From NCBI GenBank assembly GCA_963842795.1, contig CAWJHV010000029.1, forward strand, positions 1 through 64,000: DNA of 64,000 bases, given 5' to 3'. Positions 25,644-35,315 of this stretch are shown here, piece by piece. Source of the DNA: WHSW01 sp963842795 (GTDB taxonomy: Bacteria > Actinomycetota > Thermoleophilia > Solirubrobacterales > 70-9). The notes below the pieces were generated by a model. It was not told the DNA's origin, did not search any database, and worked only from the letters and a program-made list of their open reading frames with translations. The translations under genes were made by a program, and so were the position numbers. Every line of letters begins with the position of its first letter. Position 1 is the first letter of the stretch.

Positions 25644-27356
25644 TTAGTGCTGGCAGTTGGCGGTGAGCGCGGCGAGCAGCAGGATCGAGCCGGCGGCGTA
25701 ATCGATCGCCGGCTCGGAGGTGACGTAGTCGGAGAGCCTGTCCTCGTACGTGGCGAAGCGGCTGTTGAGCCGGCCGCTCGCCTCGAACCCCTGCCCGGTG
25801 ACCTGGGCCCGCGGGGCCGGTCCGCCGACCACCGCCCCGCGCGGCAGGCCCGGCCCGAAGACCGAGGCCCAGGTATGCGGATGGCGCGGCGCCCGCGGCC
25901 CGTAGCCGGCGACGAAGCTGCGCCCGAACGGGTTGCGCCCGACCAGGTAGTCGCGGGCGCCGGCGGCGACCTCGCAGCCGCGAGGCAGGCCCTGCGGGGT
26001 CGCCGTGGCGAGCGCGGCGAGTGCGCCGGCGCCGCCGTTGGTCGCGGTCGTCCCCCAGCTGAAGTAGCCCGGCATGCCGAAGGCGTTGACGCGGGCGTTG
26101 GCCAGGGCGATCTTGCCGTTGCGGCGCAGGACCTCGCAGCCGATCGCGCCGGCGTCGCCGGGCAGCGGCCCGTCGCCGAACGCCCCGCAGGCGTCAGCGG
26201 CGGCGAAGGAGGCGAACGAGTCGATCACCCCGAGGTTGCCGTCGGGGCCCGGCGGGCCGTCGATCAGGGCCTGGAAGTCGCTCAGGTAGCTGCCGTCGCA
26301 GACGCCGGCGGCGCAGGTCGCCCGGTAGAGCTCGACCGCGCCCGCTGCGAGCGAGTCCTGCCACAGGTCGCCGGCGTAGAAGTTGCCCGCGTAGGACGGA
26401 TACCCGGCCCGTCGCAGCGGCCGAGCGGCACGGCCGGCGGCCTTGCCCGCCGCGTACCACTCACGCGCCGCGGAGAGCAGGCCCAGGTCGCCGGTGCGCC
26501 GGGCGGCCAGCGCGAGCGCGGTCGCCGCCTTGCCGCCGAGGTCGCCGCCGATCTCCGGGTAGGCAAAGCGGGTGCCGATCCCCGGCTTGGCCGAGGAATC
26601 GTCGTCGGCCGGGTTGCGGAAGCCGAGGTCGTGGTCGCGCTCGTCGCCGACCTGGGCGATGAACAGGTCGGCCGCGGGGTGCGCCTTGACCAGCCACCGG
26701 ATGCCGACGTCGGCCTCGGCCTCCAGCGCCGGCGCGTCGGCTGGGTCGAGCAGCGCCGCCGCCTGCAGCAGCGCGGCGGCGAACGCGGTCGTCTGGGTGA
26801 AATGAAGCGTGTCGCCGGCATCCATCCAGCCGCCCGTGATCTCGATCTGCTCGCCCGCGTGCACCGGGGCGTCGGGATGGACGATGGCGTCGTGCAGGTG
26901 CGCCGGCCCGTGGATCGGCGAGGGCTCGGTGCCGTCGCGGTTGGCCGCGAAGAACTGGAGGATCGCGAGCAGGGCCGGGCGCGCGCCCGAGGCATCGACC
27001 CTCCACCGCTTCGAGCGCAGCTTGCCGACGACGACCCGGTAGGAGCCGAGGGTTTCGACGCCGCTGAGTCCTGCGGCGTACGCGTGGCGCCAGGGGTCGG
27101 GCTTGCCCGGGGCGCGACGCAGGCGACCGCGGAGCACCGCGCTGCCGTCTGCGTCGACGACCTTGAAGCGGTGCCCGCGCAGGTTGCGGTCGCTGCCGAC
27201 GATCGCGACCTTCGCCTCGCCGGGAGCGCTCGGCCCGCCGACCCGGATCGCCGGCGACGGCCCCTTGGCGAGCGCCGGCGCCGCCGGGGCGAGCGCCGCG
27301 ACCGCGGCGAGCGCGAGCGCCGCGGCCACGGTTCGTGTCGAGCTCGGGTGGCGCAT
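25644..27356 (-). CDS. Secreted glycoside hydrolase family 9-like enzyme
   Basis: 570 residues from ATG 27356. The signal peptide ends near APALA. An N-terminal Ig-like (CelD_N) domain is followed by an (alpha/alpha)6 catalytic domain. GH9 hallmarks are GGWMDAGDTLHF (the two aspartates of the catalytic base region, about residue 190), DYLVGRNPFGRSFVAGYG (about 465) and a late EPAIDY glutamate in YVTSEPAIDYAAG (proposed proton donor). GH9 enzymes cleave beta-1,4-glucans or related polymers; the actual substrate is unknown. A frame extension to 27746 overlaps the divergent metalloprotease and is rejected. The two divergent starts are 133 bases apart. Confidence 0.88.
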   Translation of the reverse strand: MRHPSSTRTVAAALALAAVAALAPAAPALAKGPSPAIRVGGPSAPGEAKVAIVGSDRNLRGHRFKVVDADGSAVLRGRLRRAPGKPDPWRHAYAAGLSGVETLGSYRVVVGKLRSKRWRVDASGARPALLAILQFFAANRDGTEPSPIHGPAHLHDAIVHPDAPVHAGEQIEITGGWMDAGDTLHFTQTTAFAAALLQAAALLDPADAPALEAEADVGIRWLVKAHPAADLFIAQVGDERDHDLGFRNPADDDSSAKPGIGTRFAYPEIGGDLGGKAATALALAARRTGDLGLLSAAREWYAAGKAAGRAARPLRRAGYPSYAGNFYAGDLWQDSLAAGAVELYRATCAAGVCDGSYLSDFQALIDGPPGPDGNLGVIDSFASFAAADACGAFGDGPLPGDAGAIGCEVLRRNGKIALANARVNAFGMPGYFSWGTTATNGGAGALAALATATPQGLPRGCEVAAGARDYLVGRNPFGRSFVAGYGPRAPRHPHTWASVFGPGLPRGAVVGGPAPRAQVTGQGFEASGRLNSRFATYEDRLSDYVTSEPAIDYAAGSILLLAALTANCQH

Positions 27357-27489
27357 CGGGTCCTGATTGTCCCCAACACGCGACCGCGTCCCGTGTCGCG
27401 CACTTCGTGAGGTTTCCAACGCGCCCGCCGCGGGTAACCGGCGCCCGTTTGCTGTGGTCGCAAGGGGATCGACGCGGGAGGTATCGGGG

Positions 27490-30400
27490 ATGAGGATTCG
27501 TGGCCGCTTCACGACAGGGGCCGGTCGGCGCGTCGCGCTCGCCGGTTTGATCGCGGCCCTGGCCGCGGCCGCGATCCCGAACTCCGCGGGCGCGGTGGCG
27601 ACGATCTTCGACCAGCCCGTCGGCCTTCCCGACCTCGACGTCCGTGAGCAGGCTGTCGCCCCGAGCGCGGCCCAGCGCCGGCTCGTCGACGGCCTCGGCG
27701 CCCGTGCGAGCTGGAACCGCTTCGGCACCCCCGAGTCGCTGATCAACGACGGCGGCTATCTGGGCTCGCGGCCGGCCGGCTCCGCGAGCGACGCCGCTCG
27801 CGCCTGGATCCGCGCCAACCGCGGCCTGTTCAAGCTCACCGACGCCGACGTCTCCGGCCTCGCGGTGCTCTCCGACTCGCAGCTGCGCGGGACCGGCGGC
27901 CACGCGGTGATCTTCAACCAGCGCTTCGGCGGGCTCGAGGCGGGCCAGGACGGGATGATCACCGTCGGGATCAACTCCCAGGGTGTCTTCTACGCCAGCT
28001 CCTCGTCCGCCGGCAGCCAGGCGGCGCCCGAGCCGGCGACGCTCTCGCCGACCCAGGCCTGGCGCTCCGCCGCCGCCAACGCCGGCCTCAGCGCCAAGTC
28101 GAGCGCGATCTCCGACGTCCACACCGCGGGCGGCTGGACGACCTTCACCGCCGCCGGGCTGGCGACGCCGCTCGACCCGCGCGGCAAGGGCCCGATCGGC
28201 CAGCGCGCCCGGCTGGTCGCCTTCCCGACCGACGACGGCGTCCGCGCCGCCTTCGAGACGATCGTCATGGACGTCGACTCCGCCGGGCCGAAGGCCTACA
28301 AGTCGTTCGTCGACGCGCGCACCGGCGAGGTCCTCTTCCGACAGAACGCGGTCGAGCAGCTCGCAGCCCAGGACGCCAACGACACGTTCAGCGGCACCAC
28401 CAACGGCCCGAACGACTGCGGCCCCCGCCACCCGATCGGCGTCGAGACCGGGATCCGCTCGATCTTCGTCTTCGCCTCGGCCAACCTCCCGGCCGACGAC
28501 ATCGTCCTCAAGCTGTTCAACCCGCACGGCGTCGCGGTCGCCTCGGCCGATACCGGCTCGAGCCCGGAGGCGATCAGCTACTCGAAGGCCAACGGCGGCG
28601 TGCTCGAAGCGGGCACCTGGCGGACCCAGGTGTGCCAGTTCGACCACGCGGTCCCTGCGTTCGACTACAGCGGCACCTGGGCCACCAGCTCCAGCGCGGT
28701 GAACCCGACGACGCCGAACCCGGCGTGGAAGTACTTCGAGGCCAACCCGCCGCTCGACTACTCGAACACCGACAGCCGGATCGTCGGCTGCTGGATCGCG
28801 GAGAGCGGCGCCGTCCCGCCGTGCGACCGGGTCGAGGGCAACCTCGCCTCGCGCGCGCCGTGGGACGTCCTGGTCGGATCCGGCTCGACCCTGACCACGG
28901 AGGGCAACAACGCCCGCACGGCCGAGTCGTGGACCAATCCCCTGGCTCCGGGGCCGTTCGGCTTCATGCCGACCGCCACCGACCGCAAGTACGCCTTCGG
29001 CTGGACCAACCAGTGGCAGACGTCCGGTTGCGACCCGGCCACGCTCGTTCCGACCTCGGGGAACGACATCGCGGCCAGCGTCACGAACCTGTTCGTGGGC
29101 CACAACCGCTTCCACGACTTCAGCTACCGCCTCGGCTTCACCGAGGACAACTTCAACATGCAGACCGACAACTTCGGCAGCGTCGGCGGCCGGGCCGCCG
29201 ACCCGGAGATCGGCGACGTGCAGGCGGGAGCGCTCACCGGCGGCTTCCCGACCTTCGAGGGCCGTGACAACGCCAACCAGATCACCCTCAACGACGGCAT
29301 CCCCGGGATCACCAACCAGTACCTGTTCCAGCCGATCGCCGGCGCCTTCTACTCACCCTGCGTCGACGGCGACTACGACACCTCGGTCTTCGGCCACGAG
29401 TACACGCACGCGATCTCGAACCGCATGGTCGGCGGGCCGGACTCCGGGCTCACCGGCGCCCAGGCGGGCGCGATGGGCGAGAGCTGGTCGGACCTGAACG
29501 CGCTCGAGTACCTGCACGCCTACGACTACGTGCCCACCGCCGGCGAGAACGACTGGGCCGAGGGCCCGTACGTGACCGGCAACCCCGAGCGCGGGATCCG
29601 CGACTTCGCGCTCAACGACAACCCGCTCAACTACTCCGACATCGGCTTCGACGTCACCGGGCCCGAGGTGCACGCCGACGGCGAGATCTGGAACGCCGTC
29701 AACTACGACGTCCGCCAGGCGCTGGCGCGCCGCTACGACGCCAACTTCCCGTCGGGCAACGCGGCGCTGCAGCTGCGCTGCGCGGAGGGCGAGCTGCCCG
29801 TGGACCGCTGCCCGGGCAACCGCCGCTGGATCCAGCTCGTCTTCGACGCCTTCCTGCTCCAGCCGCCGACGACCAGCATGCTCGACGCCCGCGACGCGAT
29901 GCTCGCCTCCGACATCAACCGGTTCGGGGGCCAGAACCAGGCGACGATCTGGAACGCGTTCGCCAAGCGCGGCTTCGGCGAGTCGGCGCAGAACTCCTCG
30001 ACCGACGAGGACCAGCCGCATGCCGCGTTCGATTCGCCGCACGCCGACGAGGCGACGGTGACCCTCGATCCGCGCAGGCCCGACGGCGGCCTGGTGGACA
30101 CCCGGTTCTTCATCGGCCGGTTCGAGGCGCGAGCGACCCCGGTCGCCGACACCTATCCGGAGACGAGCCGCAGCGACACGGTCAGCCTCGTGCCCGGGCG
30201 CTACGAGCTGATCGCCCAGGCGCGCGGCTACGGGATGCGCCGGTTCCAGATCAACGTGAGCGCGGGCGAGACCGTGACCGAGACGGTCCACCTGGACCAG
30301 AACTGGGCGTCGGAGCGCCGCGGGGCGACCGCGACCGGCGACGGCACCGACCAGGCGAACCTGATCGACGACACCGAAGCGACCCAGTGGGAGGTCACCG

Positions 30401-30867
30401 GGCTGCCGGCGAACGTCGACGTGGCGAGGCCGTCGGTGACCGTCGATCTCGCCGGTGGCGCGCACACGATCCGCTCGGTCAAGGTGAGCGCGATGCTCGG
30501 CCCGGGCCAGGGCCGGTTCACGGCGCTGCGCCGGTTCGCGATCCAGACCTGCAGGCGGGGCCCGACCGTCACCTGCGCGCTGCCGGGCGACTTCGCCACG
30601 ATCTACACCAGCCCCGCGGCCGCCTTCCCGTCGGTGCGCCCGCGGCCGGTGGCGCCGGACCTGATCCTGCGGCCGTTCGCCGTCCCCGCGACGTCAGCGA
30701 CCGACGTGCGGCTGGTCGCGCTCGAGAACCAGTGCACGGGCGGCCCGGACTTTGCCGGCGAGCAGGACAACGACCCGGTCAACCCGACCGATTGCGCCAC
30801 CGGATCTGCCGCCGGCGCCGACCTGCACGCGGCCGAGCTTCAGGTCTTCTCGGCCAACGCGCCCTAG
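27490..30867 (+). CDS. Large secreted M36 (fungalysin-type) metalloprotease
   Basis: 1125 residues from ATG 27490. The signal peptide ends near NSAGA. A FTP-type propeptide (AWIRANRGLFKLTDADVSGL) and a PepSY-like segment are followed by an inserted domain (about 310-390). The catalytic domain has HEYTH (636-640) and the third zinc-ligand Glu664 in GESWSD, 24 residues later, matching M36. The C-terminal region contains a carboxypeptidase-regulatory-like segment (YELIAQARGYGMRRFQINV) and a discoidin-like stretch (DDTEATQWEVTGLP). An exported, self-processed protease probably used to degrade external protein. It is one of several exported hydrolases here. Confidence 0.93.
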   Translation: MRIRGRFTTGAGRRVALAGLIAALAAAAIPNSAGAVATIFDQPVGLPDLDVREQAVAPSAAQRRLVDGLGARASWNRFGTPESLINDGGYLGSRPAGSASDAARAWIRANRGLFKLTDADVSGLAVLSDSQLRGTGGHAVIFNQRFGGLEAGQDGMITVGINSQGVFYASSSSAGSQAAPEPATLSPTQAWRSAAANAGLSAKSSAISDVHTAGGWTTFTAAGLATPLDPRGKGPIGQRARLVAFPTDDGVRAAFETIVMDVDSAGPKAYKSFVDARTGEVLFRQNAVEQLAAQDANDTFSGTTNGPNDCGPRHPIGVETGIRSIFVFASANLPADDIVLKLFNPHGVAVASADTGSSPEAISYSKANGGVLEAGTWRTQVCQFDHAVPAFDYSGTWATSSSAVNPTTPNPAWKYFEANPPLDYSNTDSRIVGCWIAESGAVPPCDRVEGNLASRAPWDVLVGSGSTLTTEGNNARTAESWTNPLAPGPFGFMPTATDRKYAFGWTNQWQTSGCDPATLVPTSGNDIAASVTNLFVGHNRFHDFSYRLGFTEDNFNMQTDNFGSVGGRAADPEIGDVQAGALTGGFPTFEGRDNANQITLNDGIPGITNQYLFQPIAGAFYSPCVDGDYDTSVFGHEYTHAISNRMVGGPDSGLTGAQAGAMGESWSDLNALEYLHAYDYVPTAGENDWAEGPYVTGNPERGIRDFALNDNPLNYSDIGFDVTGPEVHADGEIWNAVNYDVRQALARRYDANFPSGNAALQLRCAEGELPVDRCPGNRRWIQLVFDAFLLQPPTTSMLDARDAMLASDINRFGGQNQATIWNAFAKRGFGESAQNSSTDEDQPHAAFDSPHADEATVTLDPRRPDGGLVDTRFFIGRFEARATPVADTYPETSRSDTVSLVPGRYELIAQARGYGMRRFQINVSAGETVTETVHLDQNWASERRGATATGDGTDQANLIDDTEATQWEVTGLPANVDVARPSVTVDLAGGAHTIRSVKVSAMLGPGQGRFTALRRFAIQTCRRGPTVTCALPGDFATIYTSPAAAFPSVRPRPVAPDLILRPFAVPATSATDVRLVALENQCTGGPDFAGEQDNDPVNPTDCATGSAAGADLHAAELQVFSANAP

Positions 30868-30876
30868 CGCCGGGGC

Positions 30877-32114
30877 TCAGTCCGGAGCGCCCTCGGCGAC
30901 CGGCGTCCCGATCGGTCCGCGCCGCGACCGGTCGGCCGCCGGGCCGTCGAGGTTGCCCGAGAGCGCCAGGGCGACCGCCGCCGTTGCGATCAGAACGCCG
31001 CCGTAGATCTCCGCGGTCTCGCGCAGGCCGAGCTCGGTGACCGCGGCGCCGGCGACGATGGCCGGGACGCTGAAGGCGAGGTAGGAGACGACGAAGATCG
31101 CCGAGAGCAGGGCGGCGCGCTGGTCGGCGGGGGCGCGGAGGCTGAGCGCGCGGAAGACGCCGGCGAACGCGGGCCCGAAGCCGAGCCCGGCGATCGCGCA
31201 GCCGACGAGGAAGAGCGCGTTCGACTCCATCGCGAGCGCGGCGAGCGCCGTGGCGACGCCGGCGATCAGCGCCGCGAGGCCGCCGCGCGCGGTCGTCCGC
31301 GGAGCGACCCGGCGAAGCCCGATCGAGGCCACCGCGCTGATCCCGGCCATGACGAAGATCGGCAACCCGCCGGCCAGATGGCTGCTCTCGCCGAGGACAC
31401 CGGCGGTCAGCGAGCCGGCGAGCGAGAGGATCAGCCCGCCCAGCGCCCAGGTGGCGGCGAGGCAGGGGACCGCGGCGACGAAGGCGCTGCGCATCCCGGC
31501 CGGTACCGCGACCCGCGGCCGCAGCGGCGGCTCGCCAGTTGCCGTCGCCGGCGACGGTCTCCGGGAGCGCGACGATCGCGAGCAGGGCGATCGCGAAAGC
31601 CGGCGACCAGGACCCAGAACACGAACCGCATCGGGTCGGGGCCGTAGTCGACCAGCAGCCCGGCGGCGAGCGCCCCGAGCGCGAGCCCGGTGAGCGGCGA
31701 GACCGCCCCCATCAGCGCCCCGAGCCAGGGCTTCGACCGCGGCTGGAAGTCGAGCAGCGCGGCGCTGATCGCGCCCATCGCCGTGCCGGTCGCGATCCCC
31801 TGCAGGATCCGGGCGGCGAACAGCCAGCCGACCCCGCTGGCGCCGGCGAAGGCGAGCATGGCGACGATCTCCAGCACCAGCGCGGCGATCAGCGTCGGCC
31901 GGCGCCCGATGTGGTCGGAGATCGAGCCGACCACGAGCAGCGCCGCCAGCAGCGCGACCGCGTACACGGCGAAGACGCTGGTGAGCGTGATCGAGCTGAA
32001 GCCCCACTCGTCCTGGTAGACGACGTAGAGCGGCGACGGCACGCTGGAGGCGAACAGCAGAGCCGCGAGAATCGCCGCCAGCGTCCAGAACGCGGTCTCG
32101 CCTCGTAGTCGCAT
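30877..32114 (-). pseudogene. MFS transporter broken by two 1-base insertions
   Basis: Two halves of a 12-helix MFS protein are in different frames. The first (MRLRGETAFWTLAAILAALL to MRFVFWVLVAGF) starts at ATG 32114. The second (LRPRVAVPAGMRSAF to the end) finishes at 30877. Removing one A from the AAA at 31596-31598 and the A at 31537 (plus strand) gives one continuous frame, reading GFAIALLAIVALPETVAGDG then NGEPPLRPRV across the gap. Motif A-like GSISDHIGRRP is intact in the N half. Either a recent pseudogene or two sequencing indels. ATG 32114 has GGGTGG ahead of it; ATG 32162 is a weaker alternative. Confidence 0.85.
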
Positions 32115-32223
32115 CGCCACCCATTTGTTAGCAGGGTGGTGTTCGGTCACCGTCGGGCTCATGAACTCGAAACGTCCGGCGGCCGCGAATCGTGAGCCTT
32201 TCCGGGCGCGATACGGTGGCGCC

Positions 32224-32604
32224 GTGGCCGAGGAAGGCGAGAGGCTGAACGAGGCGGGGTTCACGGAGCTCCGCGAGCGGATCACGGAGGGGCCGGTGCT
32301 GATGCTCAACCTGCTCGGCTTCAGGCCCGACGGCGGAGTCGAGCGCTACGACGAGTACGCGCGAGCGGTGGCGCCGCTGCTCGAGCGGGCCGGGGCGCGC
32401 ATCCTCGCCGCCGGCCTCGGCTCGGCGGCGCTGATCGGCACCGACGGCTGGGACGCCGTCGCCCTGGTCGAGTACCCGACCCGCGGGGCGTTCCTGGAGA
32501 TGGTCTCCTCGCCCGAGTACCTGGAGATCGCCCACCTGCGCACCGAGGCGCTCGAGCGCTCCGAGCTCCACCCGCTCGATCCGGCCGACGGCCCGATCGG
32601 CTGA
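32224..32604 (+). CDS. DUF1330-like dimeric alpha/beta-barrel protein
   Basis: 126 residues from GTG 32224. The pattern GPVLMLNLLGFRPDGGVERYDEYARAVAPLL, then WDAVALVEYPTRGAFLEMVSSPEYLEIAHLRTEAL fits DUF1330 (dimeric alpha/beta barrel). These proteins are small and often uncharacterised. The frame is open further upstream to 32125, but that part overlaps the MFS start on the other strand and lacks family similarity. Divergent from the broken MFS gene with a 109-base gap. Confidence 0.8.
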   Translation: MAEEGERLNEAGFTELRERITEGPVLMLNLLGFRPDGGVERYDEYARAVAPLLERAGARILAAGLGSAALIGTDGWDAVALVEYPTRGAFLEMVSSPEYLEIAHLRTEALERSELHPLDPADGPIG

Positions 32605-32671
32605 CGGGCGCGGGCTCCCACCGCTGGCGGGGCTTCGTGCGAACGTGCACGTCGCCTGCCACGCTTGTGAG

Positions 32672-33448
32672 GTGCTTGGCAGGTTGATCCGCGCGGCGCT
32701 CGCCGCGACGCTACTTGGCGCGCTCGCGCTGGCGCCGGGCGCGGCGGCGAGCCGCATGCCCGGGATCGACGTCTCCCGCTTCCAGGGCGAGATCGACTGG
32801 CCGCGCGTCGCCGGCGAGGGAGTCAGCTTCGCCTTCCTCCAGGCGAGCCGCGGCTCGGGCGAGGACTGCAGCGTGAAGCCGCGCCGCTGCGGGCCCGACG
32901 GGACCTACGCCGCCAACTACGCCGCAGCGAAGGCGACCGGGGTCCGCGTCGGCCCCTACCACCGCGCGTTCGTCGGCGGCCGGAACCGCGACGGCGTCAA
33001 GGCCGACGCCAAGGCCGAGGCGCGGGTGTTCATCGAGCGGGTCGGCAACCTCGAGGCCGGCGACCTGCGCCCGGCGCTCGACATGGAGACCCCGTTCTCC
33101 GACCTCAACGCGCTCGAGCTGCGCGTCTGGGCGCGGACCTGGCTGCGGGCGGTCAAGGACGCCTTCGGCGTCAAGCCGATCATCTACACCAACGTCACGA
33201 GCTGGGCCGCGCTCGACGACCCGGCGAGCTTCGCCCACAAGGGCTACCCGCTATGGGTCGCCAACTGGCACGTGCCCAAGCCCCAGGTCCCGGCCCGCGA
33301 CTGGGACGGCGAGAGCTGGCGCATCTGGCAGCACGCGAGCGACGGGCGGATCGACGGAATCGAGGGCCACGTCGACCTCGACACGCTGCGCGGCGGCTGG
33401 CGGGGGGTCACCCTGCGCCACTCGGCCGGCGCGATCTCCCCGGGCTAG
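32672..33448 (+). CDS. Secreted GH25 lysozyme-like muramidase
   Basis: 258 residues from GTG 32672 (GTG 32645 is an alternative). The signal peptide MLGRLIRAALAATLLGALAL is cleaved near GAAAS. GH25 hallmarks are GIDVSRFQGEIDW (Asp33), FAFLQASRGSGED, GPYHRA, and PALDMET with Asp137/Glu139 as the catalytic carboxylates, then PIIYTNVTSW and the C-terminal WQHASDGRIDGI. The family cleaves the MurNAc-GlcNAc bond in peptidoglycan, so a role in wall remodelling or attack on competitors is likely. Confidence 0.92.
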   Translation: MLGRLIRAALAATLLGALALAPGAAASRMPGIDVSRFQGEIDWPRVAGEGVSFAFLQASRGSGEDCSVKPRRCGPDGTYAANYAAAKATGVRVGPYHRAFVGGRNRDGVKADAKAEARVFIERVGNLEAGDLRPALDMETPFSDLNALELRVWARTWLRAVKDAFGVKPIIYTNVTSWAALDDPASFAHKGYPLWVANWHVPKPQVPARDWDGESWRIWQHASDGRIDGIEGHVDLDTLRGGWRGVTLRHSAGAISPG

Positions 33449-33460
33449 CGGGGCGGCCGC

Positions 33461-34126
33461 TCAGCTCGCCTTGGCGATCGCGGCGTCCATCGCCGCGCCC
33501 GGGTTCTCGACCACCCTCCCGTGGCCGGGCGCGAGCCTCTTCGGGTCGAGCGCCCGCAGCGCCTTCGCCGACTCGAGCGCGGTGGGACGGTGCCAGCTCG
33601 CCATGTACGGAAGCGGGAAGCGCCAGTTCGCCTTCGCCGAGGTGGCGACGCCGCCGAGGGTCGAGTAGGCGTCGGCGCAGAACAGGGTCCCGTCGCGCGT
33701 GTCGAGATAGGCGAGCTGGCCCGGCGTGTGGCCGGGGGCGGCGTAGGCCTCGAGCGAGCCGACCCGGTCGCCGGGCACGAGCGTGCGCGTCGGCTCCACC
33801 TCGGCCCCGGAGTAGCCGCCGCGCAGCTTGTCGACAGGCTCGCCCGGGTCGAGGCTCATGTCCTGCTTCAGCAGCCGGCGCTCGCGCGTGCCGATGATCA
33901 CCTCGGCGTCGGGCACCGCGGCGTGCAGGGCGTCGAGCGAGCCGATGTGGTCCTGGTGGGCGTGGGTGAGCAGGATCCGCGCGATCGGGCTGCCGTGCTT
34001 CTCGGCCGCGGCGACGATCCCCTTGGCCGAGCGCGGGATCATCGTGTCGATCACGGTCAACCCGCCCTCATCCTCGACCAGGAAGCAGTTGACGAAGCCG
34101 AAGCGGCTCACGCGCGAGAAGGGCAC
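33461..34126 (-). CDS. Metallo-beta-lactamase-fold hydrolase
   Basis: 221 residues from ATG 34126. The metal-binding THAHQDH (54-60), APGHTPG, CADAY and a final APGHGRVV are all in order, as in the glyoxalase II/lactonase-like branch. Cytosolic, with no signal peptide. The substrate is unknown; a thioester or lactone is typical. Convergent with the lysozyme gene, 12 bases apart. Confidence 0.9.
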   Translation of the reverse strand: MPFSRVSRFGFVNCFLVEDEGGLTVIDTMIPRSAKGIVAAAEKHGSPIARILLTHAHQDHIGSLDALHAAVPDAEVIIGTRERRLLKQDMSLDPGEPVDKLRGGYSGAEVEPTRTLVPGDRVGSLEAYAAPGHTPGQLAYLDTRDGTLFCADAYSTLGGVATSAKANWRFPLPYMASWHRPTALESAKALRALDPKRLAPGHGRVVENPGAAMDAAIAKAS

Positions 34127-34222
34127 GCACCGATCCTAGCCCCGACCCCGCGACGGGCGCCTTTCGTTCTCAGGCGGAACGTTGTGCGGCCGTCGTCGCC
34201 GCGATCAGCGCGATCCCGGCGC

Positions 34223-35197
34223 TCACCCGCGCTCGAACCCGCCCTCGATCGGCATCGTCGCGCTCAGCAGCGGCGACGGCTCGTCGGGATCGTCCTGGTC
34301 GCAGACGAAGACGAAGTCGATCACCCCGGCCTCGATCGCCGCGTGCACGCCCTCGACCTTCCAGCGCCGGTCGATCGTCCGCAGCCGGCGCACCTGCCCC
34401 TCGGTGTCGATCGTGCCGACGACCGAGCCGTGGATCCGCTCGCCGTCGGAGTCGTCGGCCTCCGCCGAGGCGGTGAAGACGACGAGGTCGTCGGAGACCG
34501 GAGTCGCGTCGCTGAAGCAGAGCTTGGTCCCGCCGAGCTCGCCGAGGTCGTAGGCGCGCACCTCGTTGAGCTCCTCGACGTCGATCGAGCGGTCGCCCAG
34601 CATCGACTCCATCACCCGGTCGAGCTCGAGCTCGGCGACCGCGTTGTGGCCACCGTCGGCGTTCCCGCGATGGAAGACCAGAAAGCGATCGCCGCGAACC
34701 GCGGCCCCCTCGACGTTGAGGTCGCCGAGCTCCGACCGCAGCAGGTCGTAGAGCGGCCCCAGGTCGATCGTCACCGGGTCGCCCTCGAGCGCCCCGGCTG
34801 CGTCGAGCGCCCAGTAGAAGCCGCGGTCGCGCCCGGGCCCCGAGCCCGAGCCGAGCCCGAGCAGGCCGCCGAACGGCGCGCCCTCGAACGGCGGCAGCAC
34901 CGAGAGCGCCTCCAGGTCGGGCTTCTCGCGGGCGCGCTCGTCGTCGGCGTCGGGGAGGTCGCCGGCGAGCGCCTGGCGCATCTCCCCCGGCCCGGATTCC
35001 GACGATCTGAACACGGCCAGGTCGAGCTCGTCGTCGCCGACGACGTAGACGTGGTCGGCGCGCCGGGCCACCGCCGAGGCCGAGACGATGTAGCTAGGGC
35101 GGCCCTCGTCGTCGGCGTCGCGGACGACGTCGAGGTCGCGGAGCTTGGTCAGCTCCAGCGGCTCGAGCTCCTCGGGCGCAGAGGTCTCGCGGTCCAT
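34223..35197 (-). CDS. DUF6929-like beta-propeller-type hypothetical protein
   Basis: 324 residues from ATG 35197. Conserved-looking blocks are GGLLGLGSGSGPGRDRGFYWAL (about 112), LYDLLRSELGDLNVEGAAVRGDRFLVFHRGN (about 150) and RWKVEGVHAAIEAGVIDFVFVCDQDD (about 285). They resemble the DUF6929 group as I recall it. The repeating beta strands suggest a propeller. No signal peptide and an acidic sequence. Function unknown. An upstream in-frame extension to 35515 overlaps the divergent AraC gene and is rejected. Confidence 0.75.
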   Translation of the reverse strand: MDRETSAPEELEPLELTKLRDLDVVRDADDEGRPSYIVSASAVARRADHVYVVGDDELDLAVFRSSESGPGEMRQALAGDLPDADDERAREKPDLEALSVLPPFEGAPFGGLLGLGSGSGPGRDRGFYWALDAAGALEGDPVTIDLGPLYDLLRSELGDLNVEGAAVRGDRFLVFHRGNADGGHNAVAELELDRVMESMLGDRSIDVEELNEVRAYDLGELGGTKLCFSDATPVSDDLVVFTASAEADDSDGERIHGSVVGTIDTEGQVRRLRTIDRRWKVEGVHAAIEAGVIDFVFVCDQDDPDEPSPLLSATMPIEGGFERG

Positions 35198-35315
35198 CGA
35201 GCTCCGGGTACCCGCCGCGCCCCCGCGCGACGCATGCCGCCCCCCGCGACTGGGCGAAAACGATGGACTATTGAGCGAAATGCGCCAGTCGCGCGCAGCG
35301 CGCCATGATTGAGCC

